In this document: positions 15,078 to 23,356 of the stretch, in pieces | How positions within the stretch are numbered: position 1 is the first letter of the stretch | Layout: the number at the start of each line of letters is the position of its first letter | Assembly (NCBI RefSeq): GCF_004801855.1 | Contig: NZ_SSTC01000018.1 | Location: forward strand, 1-32,988 | Length of the DNA: 32,988 bases | DNA from: Pseudomonas sp. A-1 | GTDB lineage: Bacteria > Pseudomonadota > Gammaproteobacteria > Pseudomonadales > Pseudomonadaceae | Reading direction: 5' to 3' | Notes under the pieces: model-generated | Database searches by the model: none | What the model was told of the DNA's origin: nothing | Seen by the model: the letters and a program-made list of their open reading frames with translations, nothing else | Program-made: the position numbers and the translations under genes

Positions 15078-16220
15078 TCAGGCCGCCAGCAGACGCACCA
15101 GCGTCTGGTAGTAGATCTCGGTGAGCAGGTCCAGATCGCTGGCCAGCACCCGCTCGTTGACCTGGTGGATGGTGGCGTTGACCGGGCCGAGCTCGACCAC
15201 CTGGGTGCCGAGGGTGGCGATGAAGCGGCCGTCCGAGGTGCCGCCGGTGGTCGAGGCGGTGGTGTCGCGGCCGGTGACCGCCTTGATGCTGGCCGACACC
15301 GCGTCGAGCAGGGCGCCCGGCTCGGTGAGGAACGGCAGCCCGGACAGCGACCAGTCGATCTGCCACTGCAGGCCGTGCTTGTCGAGGATCGCCGCGACGC
15401 GCTTCTGCAGGCCGTCCACCGTGGACTCGGTGGAGAAGCGGAAGTTGAACAGCGCGGTCAGTTCGCCGGGGATGACGTTGGTGGTGCCGGTGCCGGAATG
15501 GATGTTGGAGATCTGGAAGCTGGTCGGCGGGAAGAAGGCGTTGCCGGCGTCCCAGTGCTCGGCGGCCAGTTCGGCCAGCGCCGGGGCGACCAGGTGGATG
15601 GGGTTCTGCGCCAGGTGCGGGTAGGCGACGTGGCCCTGCACGCCCTGGATGCGCAGCTTGCCGTTGAGCGAGCCGCGGCGGCCGTTCTTGACGATGTCGC
15701 CGACCTGCGAGGTGCTCGACGGCTCGCCGACGATGCACCAGTCGAGGCGCTCGCGGCGCGCGGCCAGGCGCTCGACCACCGCCTGGGTGCCGTGCTGCGC
15801 CGGGCCTTCCTCGTCGCTGGTGATCAGGAAGGCGATGGCGCCCTTGTGCTGCGGGTGGTCGGCGACGAAGCGCTCGACGGCGACGATCATCGCCGCCAGG
15901 CTGCCCTTCATGTCGGCGGCGCCGCGGCCGCAGAGCATGCCGGCTTCGTCGACGAAGGCGGCGAACGGCGCATGCTGCCAGGCTTCCAGCGGACCGGTCG
16001 GCACCACGTCGGTGTGGCCGGCGAAGCACAGCACCGGGCCCTCGCCGCCGCGGCGGGCCCAGAAGTTGTCCACTTCCTCGATGCGCATCGGCTCCACGGC
16101 GAAGCCGCAGGCGGCCAGGCGCGCCATCATCAGCTGCTGGCAGCCTTCGTCCAGCGGGGTGACGGAGGCGCGGCGAATCAGCTCGCAGGCCAGTTCGAGG
16201 GTGGGGGAGAGGGTGGTCAT
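15078..16220 (-). CDS. dapE: Succinyl-diaminopimelate desuccinylase DapE
   Basis: This 380-residue dizinc hydrolase removes succinate from N-succinyl-LL-diaminopimelate, making LL-DAP for lysine and peptidoglycan. Metal and catalytic positions are visible: His69 and Asp71 (GHTDVVP), Asp103 (GRGAADMKG), Glu137 and Glu138 (TSDEEGP), Glu166 (IVGEPSS) and the late His in NATIHQVNE. The length equals that of the family. It leads the minus-strand operon dapE-rlmA-hypothetical-RNase-barstar and pairs functionally with dapD and dapC about 5-8 kb away. Confidence 0.96.
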   Translation of the reverse strand: MTTLSPTLELACELIRRASVTPLDEGCQQLMMARLAACGFAVEPMRIEEVDNFWARRGGEGPVLCFAGHTDVVPTGPLEAWQHAPFAAFVDEAGMLCGRGAADMKGSLAAMIVAVERFVADHPQHKGAIAFLITSDEEGPAQHGTQAVVERLAARRERLDWCIVGEPSSTSQVGDIVKNGRRGSLNGKLRIQGVQGHVAYPHLAQNPIHLVAPALAELAAEHWDAGNAFFPPTSFQISNIHSGTGTTNVIPGELTALFNFRFSTESTVDGLQKRVAAILDKHGLQWQIDWSLSGLPFLTEPGALLDAVSASIKAVTGRDTTASTTGGTSDGRFIATLGTQVVELGPVNATIHQVNERVLASDLDLLTEIYYQTLVRLLAA

Positions 16221-16257
16221 GCAGGCTCCGCAAACGGCGAAAGATCGAAAGCGCCTA

Positions 16258-16293
16258 TGGTAAAGGAAAACGGCGCCATTTCTGAGCGCCGTT
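16258..16293 (-). terminator. Rho-independent terminator between ndvB and dapE
   Basis: On the minus strand AACGGCGC pairs with GCGCCGTT (16293-16269) around a nine-base loop and is followed directly by TTCCTTT. It lies after ndvB and before dapE, so dapE probably has its own promoter in the remaining 40 bases or depends on read-through. Confidence 0.75.
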
Positions 16294-16341
16294 GTCGGGG
16301 AAGGCCGGGGGCCGTGCTGCTCGCAGGGGCGAGTTCATTCG

Positions 16342-16389
16342 CCTGGAGGCCGGCATGGGCGAATGAGTCCGCCCATGCCGGCCTCCAGG
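16342..16389. repeat. Perfect 20-bp inverted repeat just after ndvB
   Basis: CCTGGAGGCCGGCATGGGCG (16342-16361) and its exact complement (16370-16389) flank an eight-base loop. The palindrome starts four bases after the ndvB stop codon. It has no T-tract on the ndvB strand. The RNA hairpin would be very stable and may protect the ndvB mRNA 3' end or help termination with the second hairpin at 16258-16293. Confidence 0.85.
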
Positions 16390-16393
16390 GACG

Positions 16394-18982
16394 TCAGGCC
16401 GGCACCTCGTCGGCGCGCGGCTCGGGCCTGGGCAGCGAGGACAGCAGGGCCATGACCAGGGCGGCCAGGTAGGGCAGCGACTGCACCAGCAGCACGGTGA
16501 CCCAGAAGAACACGTCGACGCCCGGCAGCGGCTGGGTCAGCGAGATGCCGAGGGCCGCCGCCCACAGCAGCAGCATGACGAACACCTCCTCGCGCGCTTC
16601 CGCCAGGGCCAGCAGCAGGCCGTGGTTGCTGCGCATCTTCGGCGTGCGGAAGAACGGGATGCTGCTGGTGACGAAGCCGAACAGCACCGCCTTGGCGATG
16701 GTGTGCGACAGCGCGAGGCCGGCCACCGCGGCGGCGCAGGCGTCCTTCATGTTCACGCCGACCGCGCGGCGGTAGAGGAACAGGATCTTGCCCAGCTTGA
16801 ACATGAACAGTGCCAGCGGCGGGATGGCGAAGATCATCAGCGGCGGGTCGACCCGGTGCGGCACGATGATCATCGCCGCCGACCACAACAGGGCGCCGAT
16901 GGTGAAGAAGATGTTCAGGCCGTCGGCGATCCACGGCAACCAGCCGGCGATGAAGTGGTAGCGCTGGCCGCGGGTCAGTTCGCTGTCCTTGCCGAAGAAC
17001 AGGCTGGCCATGTGCCGCTTCATGATCTGGATGGCGCCATAGGCCCAGCGGAAGCGCTGCTTCTTGAAGTCGATGAAGGTGTCGGGCATCAGGCCCTTGC
17101 CGTAGCTCTGCTCGGAGTAGGCGGCCGACAGGCCCTTCTCGAACACGCGCAGGCCCAGCTCGGCGTCCTCGGTGATGCACCAGTCGGCCCAGCCGAGTTC
17201 GTCGAGCACGCTGCGGCGGGTCATGGTCATGGTGCCATGCTGGATGATCGCGTCGCGGTCGTTGCGGGTCACCATGCCGATGTGGAAGAAGCCCTTGTAC
17301 TCGGCGTAGCACAGCTTCTTGAACAGCGATTCGTTCTGGTCGCGGTAGTCCTGCGGCGACTGCACCACGGCGATCTCCGGATCGGCGAAGTGCGGGACCA
17401 TGTGCTTGAGCCAGTCGGGCTCGACGCAGTAGTCGGAGTCGATCACCGCGATCACCTCGGCGTCGGGCGCGGTATGGCCGAGGATGTAGTTGAGCGCGCC
17501 GCCCTTGAAGCCGGCCAGGGGCGCGACGTGGAAGAAGCGGAAGCGCGGGCCGAGGGTTTCGCAGTGGGCCTGCACCGGCTCCCAGACCGCCGGGTCCTTG
17601 GTGTTGTTGTCGATCACCAGGACCTCGAAGTCCGGGTAGTCGAGGCGCGCCAGCGCGTTGAGGGTCTGCTTGACCATCTCCGGCGGCTCGTTGTAGCAGG
17701 GCACGTGGATCGACACCTTGGGCCGGTAGGCATGCTCGTCGGTGACCGGCGGGAAGGGCCGCACGCGCTGGTGCTTCCACACGGTTTCGGCCAGCTCGTG
17801 GGCTTCGGTGAGCAGCACGATCATCACGCCGAGGGCGCCGATGGCCAGCAGGATGCCGACCAGGGTGCTGAACCAGTTGCTGTACTGCTGGCTGTAGTCG
17901 TAGGCGATCCACACCAGCATGGTGGCGGCGAGGAACGCGACTATGGTCAGGAAGGTGCGGCCGCGCTGGCGCAGGGCGCTGCCGTCGATCAGCAGCAGGG
18001 CGAGGGCGAGCAGGGCGAGCACGCCCGAGGCGGTGGCCAGCAGGCGCCACTGGGGGATTTCCACCACCGGGCCGGCGAACGGGAACTTGGGCTGGCGCTC
18101 GGCGTTGTAGACGCCCCAGTAGGCGCCCACCGAGCCTTCGTCGCCAGCCTTCCACGGCTGGTCGAAGGCCTCGATGACGAAGTAGTTGTAGCCTTTGGCG
18201 TTCAGCTTGTTGACCAGGGTGCGCAGGTAGATGGCCTGGTCGGCCTGGGTGGCCTGGGCGCCACCGCGGGTGCGGCCGTTGCTTGGCCAGCCGACCTCGC
18301 CCAGCAGCAGCGGCTTCTTCGGGAACATCTTCTTCAGTTCGCGGGCGCGCTCGAGGACGAAATCGACCGAGTCCTCCTGCGGCACGAACTCCCAGTAGGG
18401 CAGCACGTGGGCGGCGATCAGGTCGACGTGCTTGGCCAGCTCCGGGTACTTCTGCCAGATGTGCCACTGCTCGGCGGTGGTCACCGGCACCTTGAGCGCG
18501 CCGCGCACCCGGTCGAGGTAGCCGATCAGCTGTTCGGGGGTGACTTCCTCGCGGAACAGGGCCTCGTTGCCGACCACCACGCGCACCACGCTGCGCTCGC
18601 GCTTGGCGATCTCGATGCCGCGCTCGATCTGCGACTCGTTGGCCGCCTCGTCGTTGCTCAGCCAGATCCCCAGGGTCACGCGCAGGCCGGCCTCCTCGGC
18701 CAGGCGCGGGATCTCGGCCTGTATGCCGTCGACCGAGTAGGTACGGATGTTGTCGGTCTGACTGCTCAGCAGCTCGAGGTCGGCGCGGACCTCGTCCTCG
18801 CTCGGATAGGTGTTCTCCTGCGGGTTCTGGTGCAGGCGGAACGGGGCGTAGGAGAAGCCGGAGATCTGGTCGGGCCAGTCCGGGGCTTGCAGTGGTTGGT
18901 TGAACCAGGCCCACAGGCCGGTGAACAGGGAAGCCACGGCCACGACCATGACCAGGTTGAGACCCAATTTGCGAGCAGACAT
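16394..18982 (-). CDS. ndvB: NdvB-like beta-(1,3)-glucan glucosyltransferase (GH17 + GT2)
   Basis: This 862-residue inner-membrane enzyme corresponds to NdvB of P. aeruginosa, which makes periplasmic cyclic glucans linked to biofilm antibiotic tolerance. After one helix (8-27) a periplasmic GH17-like domain (about 40-300) has Glu140 (VVGNEALF) and Glu229 (LLGEVGWPS) in the acid/base and nucleophile positions. Helices at about 315-332, 345-362 and 375-392 precede a cytoplasmic GT2 domain. That domain has the motifs DSD (515-517), TED (604-606) and QRFRW (642-646), which bind UDP-glucose and acceptor. More helices end the protein. It diverges from tcdA over about 200 bases. Confidence 0.93.
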   Translation of the reverse strand: MSARKLGLNLVMVVAVASLFTGLWAWFNQPLQAPDWPDQISGFSYAPFRLHQNPQENTYPSEDEVRADLELLSSQTDNIRTYSVDGIQAEIPRLAEEAGLRVTLGIWLSNDEAANESQIERGIEIAKRERSVVRVVVGNEALFREEVTPEQLIGYLDRVRGALKVPVTTAEQWHIWQKYPELAKHVDLIAAHVLPYWEFVPQEDSVDFVLERARELKKMFPKKPLLLGEVGWPSNGRTRGGAQATQADQAIYLRTLVNKLNAKGYNYFVIEAFDQPWKAGDEGSVGAYWGVYNAERQPKFPFAGPVVEIPQWRLLATASGVLALLALALLLIDGSALRQRGRTFLTIVAFLAATMLVWIAYDYSQQYSNWFSTLVGILLAIGALGVMIVLLTEAHELAETVWKHQRVRPFPPVTDEHAYRPKVSIHVPCYNEPPEMVKQTLNALARLDYPDFEVLVIDNNTKDPAVWEPVQAHCETLGPRFRFFHVAPLAGFKGGALNYILGHTAPDAEVIAVIDSDYCVEPDWLKHMVPHFADPEIAVVQSPQDYRDQNESLFKKLCYAEYKGFFHIGMVTRNDRDAIIQHGTMTMTRRSVLDELGWADWCITEDAELGLRVFEKGLSAAYSEQSYGKGLMPDTFIDFKKQRFRWAYGAIQIMKRHMASLFFGKDSELTRGQRYHFIAGWLPWIADGLNIFFTIGALLWSAAMIIVPHRVDPPLMIFAIPPLALFMFKLGKILFLYRRAVGVNMKDACAAAVAGLALSHTIAKAVLFGFVTSSIPFFRTPKMRSNHGLLLALAEAREEVFVMLLLWAAALGISLTQPLPGVDVFFWVTVLLVQSLPYLAALVMALLSSLPRPEPRADEVPA

Positions 18983-19151
18983 GTATGCAGGGTTCCAGGA
19001 AGAGGAACAGGGGAAAGGCCGGCGGACACCGACGCGCGCGCATCCTACTCTGTGCCCCGTGGGCTGTACAGGGGCGGTGCCGGCGTCCGTACTGCCAATA
19101 TGACAGCGTTATCGCACGCCGGTTCGCTGGGCGCCGGCGGAGTGACGAACT

Positions 19152-19157
19152 TATAAT
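19152..19157 (+). promoter_or_regulatory. Putative -10 element of tcdA
   Basis: A perfect TATAAT lies 26 bases before the tcdA start codon. At the expected 17-base distance the sequence is GC-rich and does not resemble a -35 box, so activity would depend on the -10 or an activator. The 200-base gap to ndvB also holds the divergent ndvB promoter, which I cannot place. Confidence 0.4.
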
Positions 19158-19183
19158 GCGCCACGCATTTTTCCGGGGGTGTC

Positions 19184-19993
19184 ATGCAGATCGACGAGCA
19201 GCGTTTTGGCGGCATTGCCCGCCTGTACGGCCGCCTTGGCCTCGAGCGCCTGGCCGCGGCTCATGTGGCGGTGGTCGGCATCGGCGGCGTGGGTTCCTGG
19301 GCCGCCGAGGCGCTGGCGCGCAGCGGGGTGGGCGAGATCTCGCTGTTCGACCTCGACGACGTCTGCGTGACCAACACCAACCGGCAGATCCACGCCCACG
19401 CCGGCAACATCGGCCGGGCCAAGGTCGAGGCGATGGCCGAGCGCATCCGTGCCATCAATCCGGACTGCACGGTGCACGCGGTGGCCGACTTCGTCACCCG
19501 TGAGACCATGGCCGAGTACATCACCGAGCAGCTCGACGGGGTGATCGACTGCATCGACAGCGTGGCGGCCAAGGCGGCGCTGATCGCCTGGTGCAAACGG
19601 CGCAAGATCCAGATCGTCACCACCGGCGGCGCCGGCGGGCAGATCGACCCGACGCAGATCCAGGTCGCCGACCTCAACAAGACCTTCAACGATCCGCTGG
19701 CGGCCAAGGTGCGCTCGACCCTGCGCCGCGACTACAACTTCTCGCGCACGCCGGGACGCACCTACAGCGTGCCCTGCGTGTTCTCCAGCGAACAGCTGCG
19801 CTACCCCAAGCCGGACGGCAGCGTATGCCAGGCCAAGGGTTTCGTCGGCGAGGGCGTGCGCCTGGACTGCGCCGGCGGCTTCGGTGCGGTGATGATGGTC
19901 ACCGCCACCTTCGGCCTGGTCGCCGCGGCGAGGCTGGTCGACAAGCTGGTGGCCGGTGCGCGCCGCCCGGCGGAGCGTAAGGCAGCCGAGTAG
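19184..19993 (+). CDS. tcdA: tRNA threonylcarbamoyladenosine dehydratase TcdA (CsdL)
   Basis: This 269-residue E1-like enzyme uses ATP to cyclise t6A37 to ct6A in ANN-decoding tRNAs. The ATP site GIGGVGSWAAEALARSG (32-48) and the DLDD...NTNRQ segment (56-68) are intact, as is the crossover region DCIDSVAAKAAL. A hydrophobic C-terminal helix (FGAVMMVTATFGLVAAARLV) matches the membrane-associated end of the family. The adjacent convergent csdA and csdE encode the desulfurase pair that works with it. Its TAG stop is formed by the first bases of a REP element (19990-20054). Confidence 0.94.
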   Translation: MQIDEQRFGGIARLYGRLGLERLAAAHVAVVGIGGVGSWAAEALARSGVGEISLFDLDDVCVTNTNRQIHAHAGNIGRAKVEAMAERIRAINPDCTVHAVADFVTRETMAEYITEQLDGVIDCIDSVAAKAALIAWCKRRKIQIVTTGGAGGQIDPTQIQVADLNKTFNDPLAAKVRSTLRRDYNFSRTPGRTYSVPCVFSSEQLRYPKPDGSVCQAKGFVGEGVRLDCAGGFGAVMMVTATFGLVAAARLVDKLVAGARRPAERKAAE

Positions 19994-20054
19994 GGTGCGC
20001 CATGCGCACCATCGAACCCGGGCGGTGAAGGACGGTGCGCGCGGCGCACCCTAC
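19990..20054. repeat. REPIN between convergent tcdA and csdE
   Basis: Two 21-base REP units lie in inverted orientation (19990-20010 and 20034-20054), separated by 23 bases. Each has a GTAG head and a palindrome of GGTGCGC, a three-base loop and GCGCACC. This is the usual REPIN architecture of Pseudomonas, mobilised in trans by RAYT transposases. The TAG of the left head is the tcdA stop codon and the TAG of the right head, on the other strand, is the csdE stop codon. Confidence 0.85.
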
Positions 20055-20452
20055 GCCAGTTGGCGGATCCGCGTGAGCACCGCATTCAGCCCGTTGCTGC
20101 GCGAGGGCGACAGCTGGCGCGCCAGGCCGAGCCGATTGAACCAGTCGGCCACGTCCACCTCGGCCAGCTCGGCGGCGGTGAGGCCGTTGACCCGCAGCAG
20201 CAGCAGGGCCAGCAGGCCGCGCAGCAGGCGCGCGTCGCTGCTGGCGCGTATCTGTAGGCGTTCACCGTCATGGCCGGGTACCAGCCACACCGTGCTTTCG
20301 CAGCCGTGCACGCGGTTGCTCTCGCAGCGTTCCTCTTCGCTCAGCGGCTCCAGGCGTTCGCCCCACTGCATCAGCAGGCGCGCGCGCTGCTCCCAGCCGG
20401 GGCAGACGGCGAAGGCGTCCAGCGCCTCGCGGGCGGCCAGGGGCAGGTTCAT
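20051..20452 (-). CDS. csdE: Sulfur acceptor protein CsdE (SufE family)
   Basis: This 133-residue SufE-fold protein accepts persulfide sulfur from the desulfurase CsdA. The active cysteine is Cys51 in the conserved RVHGCESTVWL. Its ATG overlaps the csdA stop codon by four bases (20452-20449), so the two proteins are made together. The stop codon TAG is provided by a REP unit. With csdA and tcdA it forms the Csd sulfur-transfer/ct6A set known from E. coli. Confidence 0.92.
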   Translation of the reverse strand: MNLPLAAREALDAFAVCPGWEQRARLLMQWGERLEPLSEEERCESNRVHGCESTVWLVPGHDGERLQIRASSDARLLRGLLALLLLRVNGLTAAELAEVDVADWFNRLGLARQLSPSRSNGLNAVLTRIRQLA

Positions 20453-21654
20453 CGCAGCAGCTCCAGGGCGTGGTTTAGGGCGGCGAAGAAGCGCTCCAGA
20501 TCGTCGCCCTCGCTGTACAGGCCGAGCGACACGCGCACCGCGCCGGGCATGCCGAGGCGACGCAGCAGCGGCATGGCGCAGTGCTGGCCGGCGCGCACGG
20601 CGATGCCCTGCTCGCCGAGCAGGTGCGAGAGGTCGGCGTTGTGCACGCCCTCGACCACGAAGCTGGCCAGCGCGGTGTGCGGCTCGCTGAGCAGGTGCAG
20701 GCCGTCGAAGCGGCGCAGGCCCTTGAGCAGGCGCTGGTGCAGGGTGGCTTCGTGGGTGGCGATGGCCCGCTCGTCCTGGGCGTTCAGGTAGTCGAGCGCG
20801 GCGCCCAGGCCGATGGCGGCGGCGATCGGCGGGGTGCCGGCCTCGAAGCCCAGCGGCGGCGCACGGAAGTGGGCTTCGTGGTAGTCGGCGAACTGCACCA
20901 TCTCGCCGCCGAACTGCCAGTGCTGCAGGCGGGCGAGGGCGCGGCGGCGGCCGTAGAGCACGCCGATGCCGTCCGGGGCGTACAGCTTGTGCCCGGAGAA
21001 CAGGTAGAAGTCGCAGCCCAGCGCCTGCACGTCGTGGCGGCCGTGGACCACGCCCTGGGCGCCGTCGACCACGGTCAGGGCGTCCTGGGCGCGGGCCAGG
21101 GCCAGCAGGCGCTCCAGCGGCTGCCAGCGGCCGAGCACGTTGGACAGCTGGCTGACCGCCAGCAGGCGGGTGCGCGGGCCGATCAGGGTGGCGGCCTGCT
21201 CCAGGTCGACGTCGCCGGCGCCATCCAGCGGCAGCACCACCAGTTTCAGGTTGCGGCGCAGCGCCAGTTGCTGCCAGGGCAGCAGGTTGGCGTGGTGCTC
21301 GAGGGCGCTGACGGCGATCTCGTCACCGGCCGTGAACAGGTGCTCGAGGCCGTAGGCCAGCAGGTTGATACCTTCGGTGGTGCCGCGGGTGAAGACGATT
21401 TCGTCCGTGCTCTGCGCGTTCAGCCACTGGGCGACCTTGCTGCGGGCGCCCTCGAAGGCCAGGGTGGCCCGCTCGCCCGGGGCGTGCTGGGCGCGGTGCA
21501 CGTTGGCGGCGCCGCCGGCGTAGTGGTCGAGCAGGGCATCCAGCACGGCCTGCGGCTTCTGCGCGGTGGCGGCGCTGTCGAGGTAGGTCTGGGCGCTGGC
21601 GGTGAAGGCGGCGAAGGCCGGGAAGTCGGCACGCCAGGGAGAAGGCAGGGACAT
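20449..21654 (-). CDS. csdA: Cysteine desulfurase CsdA (SufS-like)
   Basis: This 401-residue PLP enzyme converts cysteine to alanine and hands sulfur to CsdE as persulfide. The PLP lysine is Lys223 (FSGHKLYAPDG) and the nucleophilic cysteine is Cys359 (VRAGQHCAMPLL). ALEHHANLLPW and VDGAQGVVHG are further family motifs. The start at 21654 is chosen because of AGGAG upstream and the family N terminus; the open frame extends further but runs into a REPIN. It follows dapD by 96 bases and is coupled to csdE. Confidence 0.94.
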   Translation of the reverse strand: MSLPSPWRADFPAFAAFTASAQTYLDSAATAQKPQAVLDALLDHYAGGAANVHRAQHAPGERATLAFEGARSKVAQWLNAQSTDEIVFTRGTTEGINLLAYGLEHLFTAGDEIAVSALEHHANLLPWQQLALRRNLKLVVLPLDGAGDVDLEQAATLIGPRTRLLAVSQLSNVLGRWQPLERLLALARAQDALTVVDGAQGVVHGRHDVQALGCDFYLFSGHKLYAPDGIGVLYGRRRALARLQHWQFGGEMVQFADYHEAHFRAPPLGFEAGTPPIAAAIGLGAALDYLNAQDERAIATHEATLHQRLLKGLRRFDGLHLLSEPHTALASFVVEGVHNADLSHLLGEQGIAVRAGQHCAMPLLRRLGMPGAVRVSLGLYSEGDDLERFFAALNHALELLR

Positions 21655-21680
21655 GGTGGCTCCTGTCAGGGGCGGTCCCG

Positions 21681-21740
21681 GTAGGGTGCGCCACGCGCAC
21701 CGCATGGCGGTGGCTGGCTGGTGCGCACGGCGCACCCTAC
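21681..21740. repeat. REPIN between dapD and csdA
   Basis: Two REP units of the same family as 19990-20054 lie in inverted orientation (21681-21701 and 21720-21740) with an 18-base spacer. Each has a GTAG head and the 7-base palindrome arms GGTGCGC and GCGCACC. The pair fills the gap between dapD and csdA, transcribed in the same direction, and could separate their mRNAs. Confidence 0.85.
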
Positions 21741-21750
21741 GGCGAGCTGC

Positions 21751-22785
21751 TTAGTTGTGCGCGTGCAGCATCTCGTTGAGCTCGATCGCGGTCTTGTTGG
21801 TCTTGCACTCGACCGCGCCGGTCTGCGAGTTGCGGCGCAGCAGCAGGTCGTTCTGCCCGGCGATATCGCGCGCCTTGACCACTTCCACCAGCTGGTTCTG
21901 CTCGTCGAGCACGGCGACCTTGGTGCCGGCGGTGATGTACAGGCCGGACTCCACGGTGCAGCGGTCGCCCAGCGGGATGCCGATGCCGGCGTTGGCGCCG
22001 ATCAGGCAGCCTTCGCCCACGGAGATGACGATGTTGCCGCCGCCGGACAGGGTGCCCATGGTCGAGCAGCCGCCGCCCAGGTCCGAGCCCTTGCCGACGA
22101 ACACGCCGGCGGAGACGCGGCCTTCGATCATGCCCGGGCCGGCGGTGCCGGCGTTAAAGTTGACGAAGCCCTCGTGCATGATGGTGGTGCCTTCGCCGAT
22201 GTAGGCACCCAGGCGCACGCGGGCGGTATCGGCGATGCGTACGCCGCTCGGCACCACGTAGTCGGTCATCTTCGGGAACTTGTCCACCGAGAACACTTCC
22301 AGCAGCTCGCCCTTCAGGCGCGCTTCCAGCTGGCGCTCGGCCAGCTCGGCCAGGTCGACGGCGCCCTCGTTGGTCCAGGCCACGTTGGGCAGCAGCGGGA
22401 AGATGCCGGCCAGGCTGGTACCGTGCGGCTTGACCAGGCGGTGGGACAGCAGGTGCAGCTTGAGGTAGGCCTCCGGGGTGGTCGCCGGGGCGGCATCCTC
22501 GGCCAGCAGCACAGCGACCAGCGGCTTGCGGCTCTCGGCCAGGCGGGTCAGCAGGGCGGCCTGGGTAGCGTCGATGCCCTTGAGTGCGCCGGCCAGGTCG
22601 TGGGCCTGGTGGTTGGTCATGGCGATGGTCTGGTTGCCGCCTTCGTAGCCGAGGGTGGCGGTGGTCGCGGCGACCAGTTCGGCGGCCGGAGCCAGCAGCG
22701 GCTGGGCGTAGAAGACTTCCAGCCAGGCGCCCTGGCGGTTCTGGGTGCCGACGCCGAAGGCGATGCTGTAGAGATTCTGCGACAT
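21751..22785 (-). CDS. dapD: Tetrahydrodipicolinate N-succinyltransferase DapD
   Basis: This 344-residue trimeric left-handed beta-helix enzyme transfers succinyl from succinyl-CoA to tetrahydrodipicolinate, the first succinylated step to lysine and meso-DAP. Hexapeptide-repeat strands run through the second half (RIADTARVRLGAYIGEG, then GVFVGKGSDLGGGCSTMG, then GEGCLIGANAGIGIPLG). The long N-terminal domain and 344-residue length are those of the Pseudomonas/actinobacterial DapD type, longer than the E. coli enzyme. It lies 36 bases after the YffB-like gene in the map-glnD-dapC-dapD direction. Confidence 0.95.
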   Translation of the reverse strand: MSQNLYSIAFGVGTQNRQGAWLEVFYAQPLLAPAAELVAATTATLGYEGGNQTIAMTNHQAHDLAGALKGIDATQAALLTRLAESRKPLVAVLLAEDAAPATTPEAYLKLHLLSHRLVKPHGTSLAGIFPLLPNVAWTNEGAVDLAELAERQLEARLKGELLEVFSVDKFPKMTDYVVPSGVRIADTARVRLGAYIGEGTTIMHEGFVNFNAGTAGPGMIEGRVSAGVFVGKGSDLGGGCSTMGTLSGGGNIVISVGEGCLIGANAGIGIPLGDRCTVESGLYITAGTKVAVLDEQNQLVEVVKARDIAGQNDLLLRRNSQTGAVECKTNKTAIELNEMLHAHN

Positions 22786-22821
22786 GCGGATGTTTCCTTT
22801 CGAGAGTTGCGGGCGGCCGGC

Positions 22822-23172
22822 TCAGGCGAGCGCGGCGGCGTAGAGTTCCGGCTTGAAGCCGAGCAGGGTACGGTCGCCGAGGTCGAGCACCGGGCGCTTG
22901 ATCATCGACGGCTGCGCCAGCATCAGCTCGATGGCGCGGTTCTGGTCGAGATCGGCCTTCTGCTCGTCGGCGAGCTTGCGGAAGGTGGTGCCGGCGCGGT
23001 TGAGGACCTTGTCCCAGCCGTGCTCGGCGCACCACCTTTCCAGGCTGGCGCGGTCGATGCCGGCGGCCTTGTAGTCGTGGAAGCGATAGGCGACGCCCTG
23101 CTCGTCGAGCCAGGTGCGGGCCTTCTTCATGGTGTCGCAGGCCTTGATGCCGTACAGGCACAGTTCGGTCAT
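22822..23172 (-). CDS. ArsC/Spx-fold protein, YffB-like
   Basis: This 116-residue thioredoxin-fold protein of the ArsC family has Cys12 in YGIKACDTMKKAR. It also has the late MIKRPVLDL with the cis-Pro region and Arg typical of the fold. The single N-terminal Cys with Lys four or five residues later is the YffB pattern rather than that of true arsenate reductases, so arsenate reduction is not claimed; a glutathione-dependent thiol reductase role is possible. It sits between dapD and the dapC block in one transcription unit, as in other pseudomonads. Confidence 0.85.
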   Translation of the reverse strand: MTELCLYGIKACDTMKKARTWLDEQGVAYRFHDYKAAGIDRASLERWCAEHGWDKVLNRAGTTFRKLADEQKADLDQNRAIELMLAQPSMIKRPVLDLGDRTLLGFKPELYAAALA

Positions 23173-23185
23173 GGCGGGCTCCGGG

Positions 23186-23356
23186 TCAGGCGAAGGCCAG
23201 GTACAGGCGGTAGAACAGCGACGACAGCATCACCAGCACGCCGGTGGCCAGCACGGCCACGCCGGCATCGCTGTCGCGGCGGGTGTAGCCGACGCAGAGC
23301 AGCAGCATGCCGGCGGCGATCAGCGCGGTCATCACGTTGAGCGGATTGTCCATCAT
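23186..23356 (-). CDS. Small two-helix membrane protein, unknown
   Basis: This 56-residue protein has hydrophobic segments at about 7-23 and 33-52, separated by a polar turn (TRRDSDAG). Its ATG overlaps the dapC stop codon (ATGA at 23356-23353), and its stop is 13 bases before the YffB-like gene. The tight coupling makes it a real gene despite its size. No family is recognised; both ends are expected on the same side of the inner membrane. Confidence 0.7.
   Translation of the reverse strand: MMDNPLNVMTALIAAGMLLLCVGYTRRDSDAGVAVLATGVLVMLSSLFYRLYLAFA

Noticed and set aside
16622-19156. Long open frame on the plus strand opposite ndvB
   Set aside because: It is antisense to a clear two-domain glucan synthase, with composition typical of a reverse-strand shadow and no motifs.
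22822-23172. Arsenate reductase for arsenic resistance
   Set aside because: The fold is ArsC-like, but the active-site pattern (CDTMKKA) and the dapD neighbourhood fit YffB-type proteins; no other ars genes are nearby.
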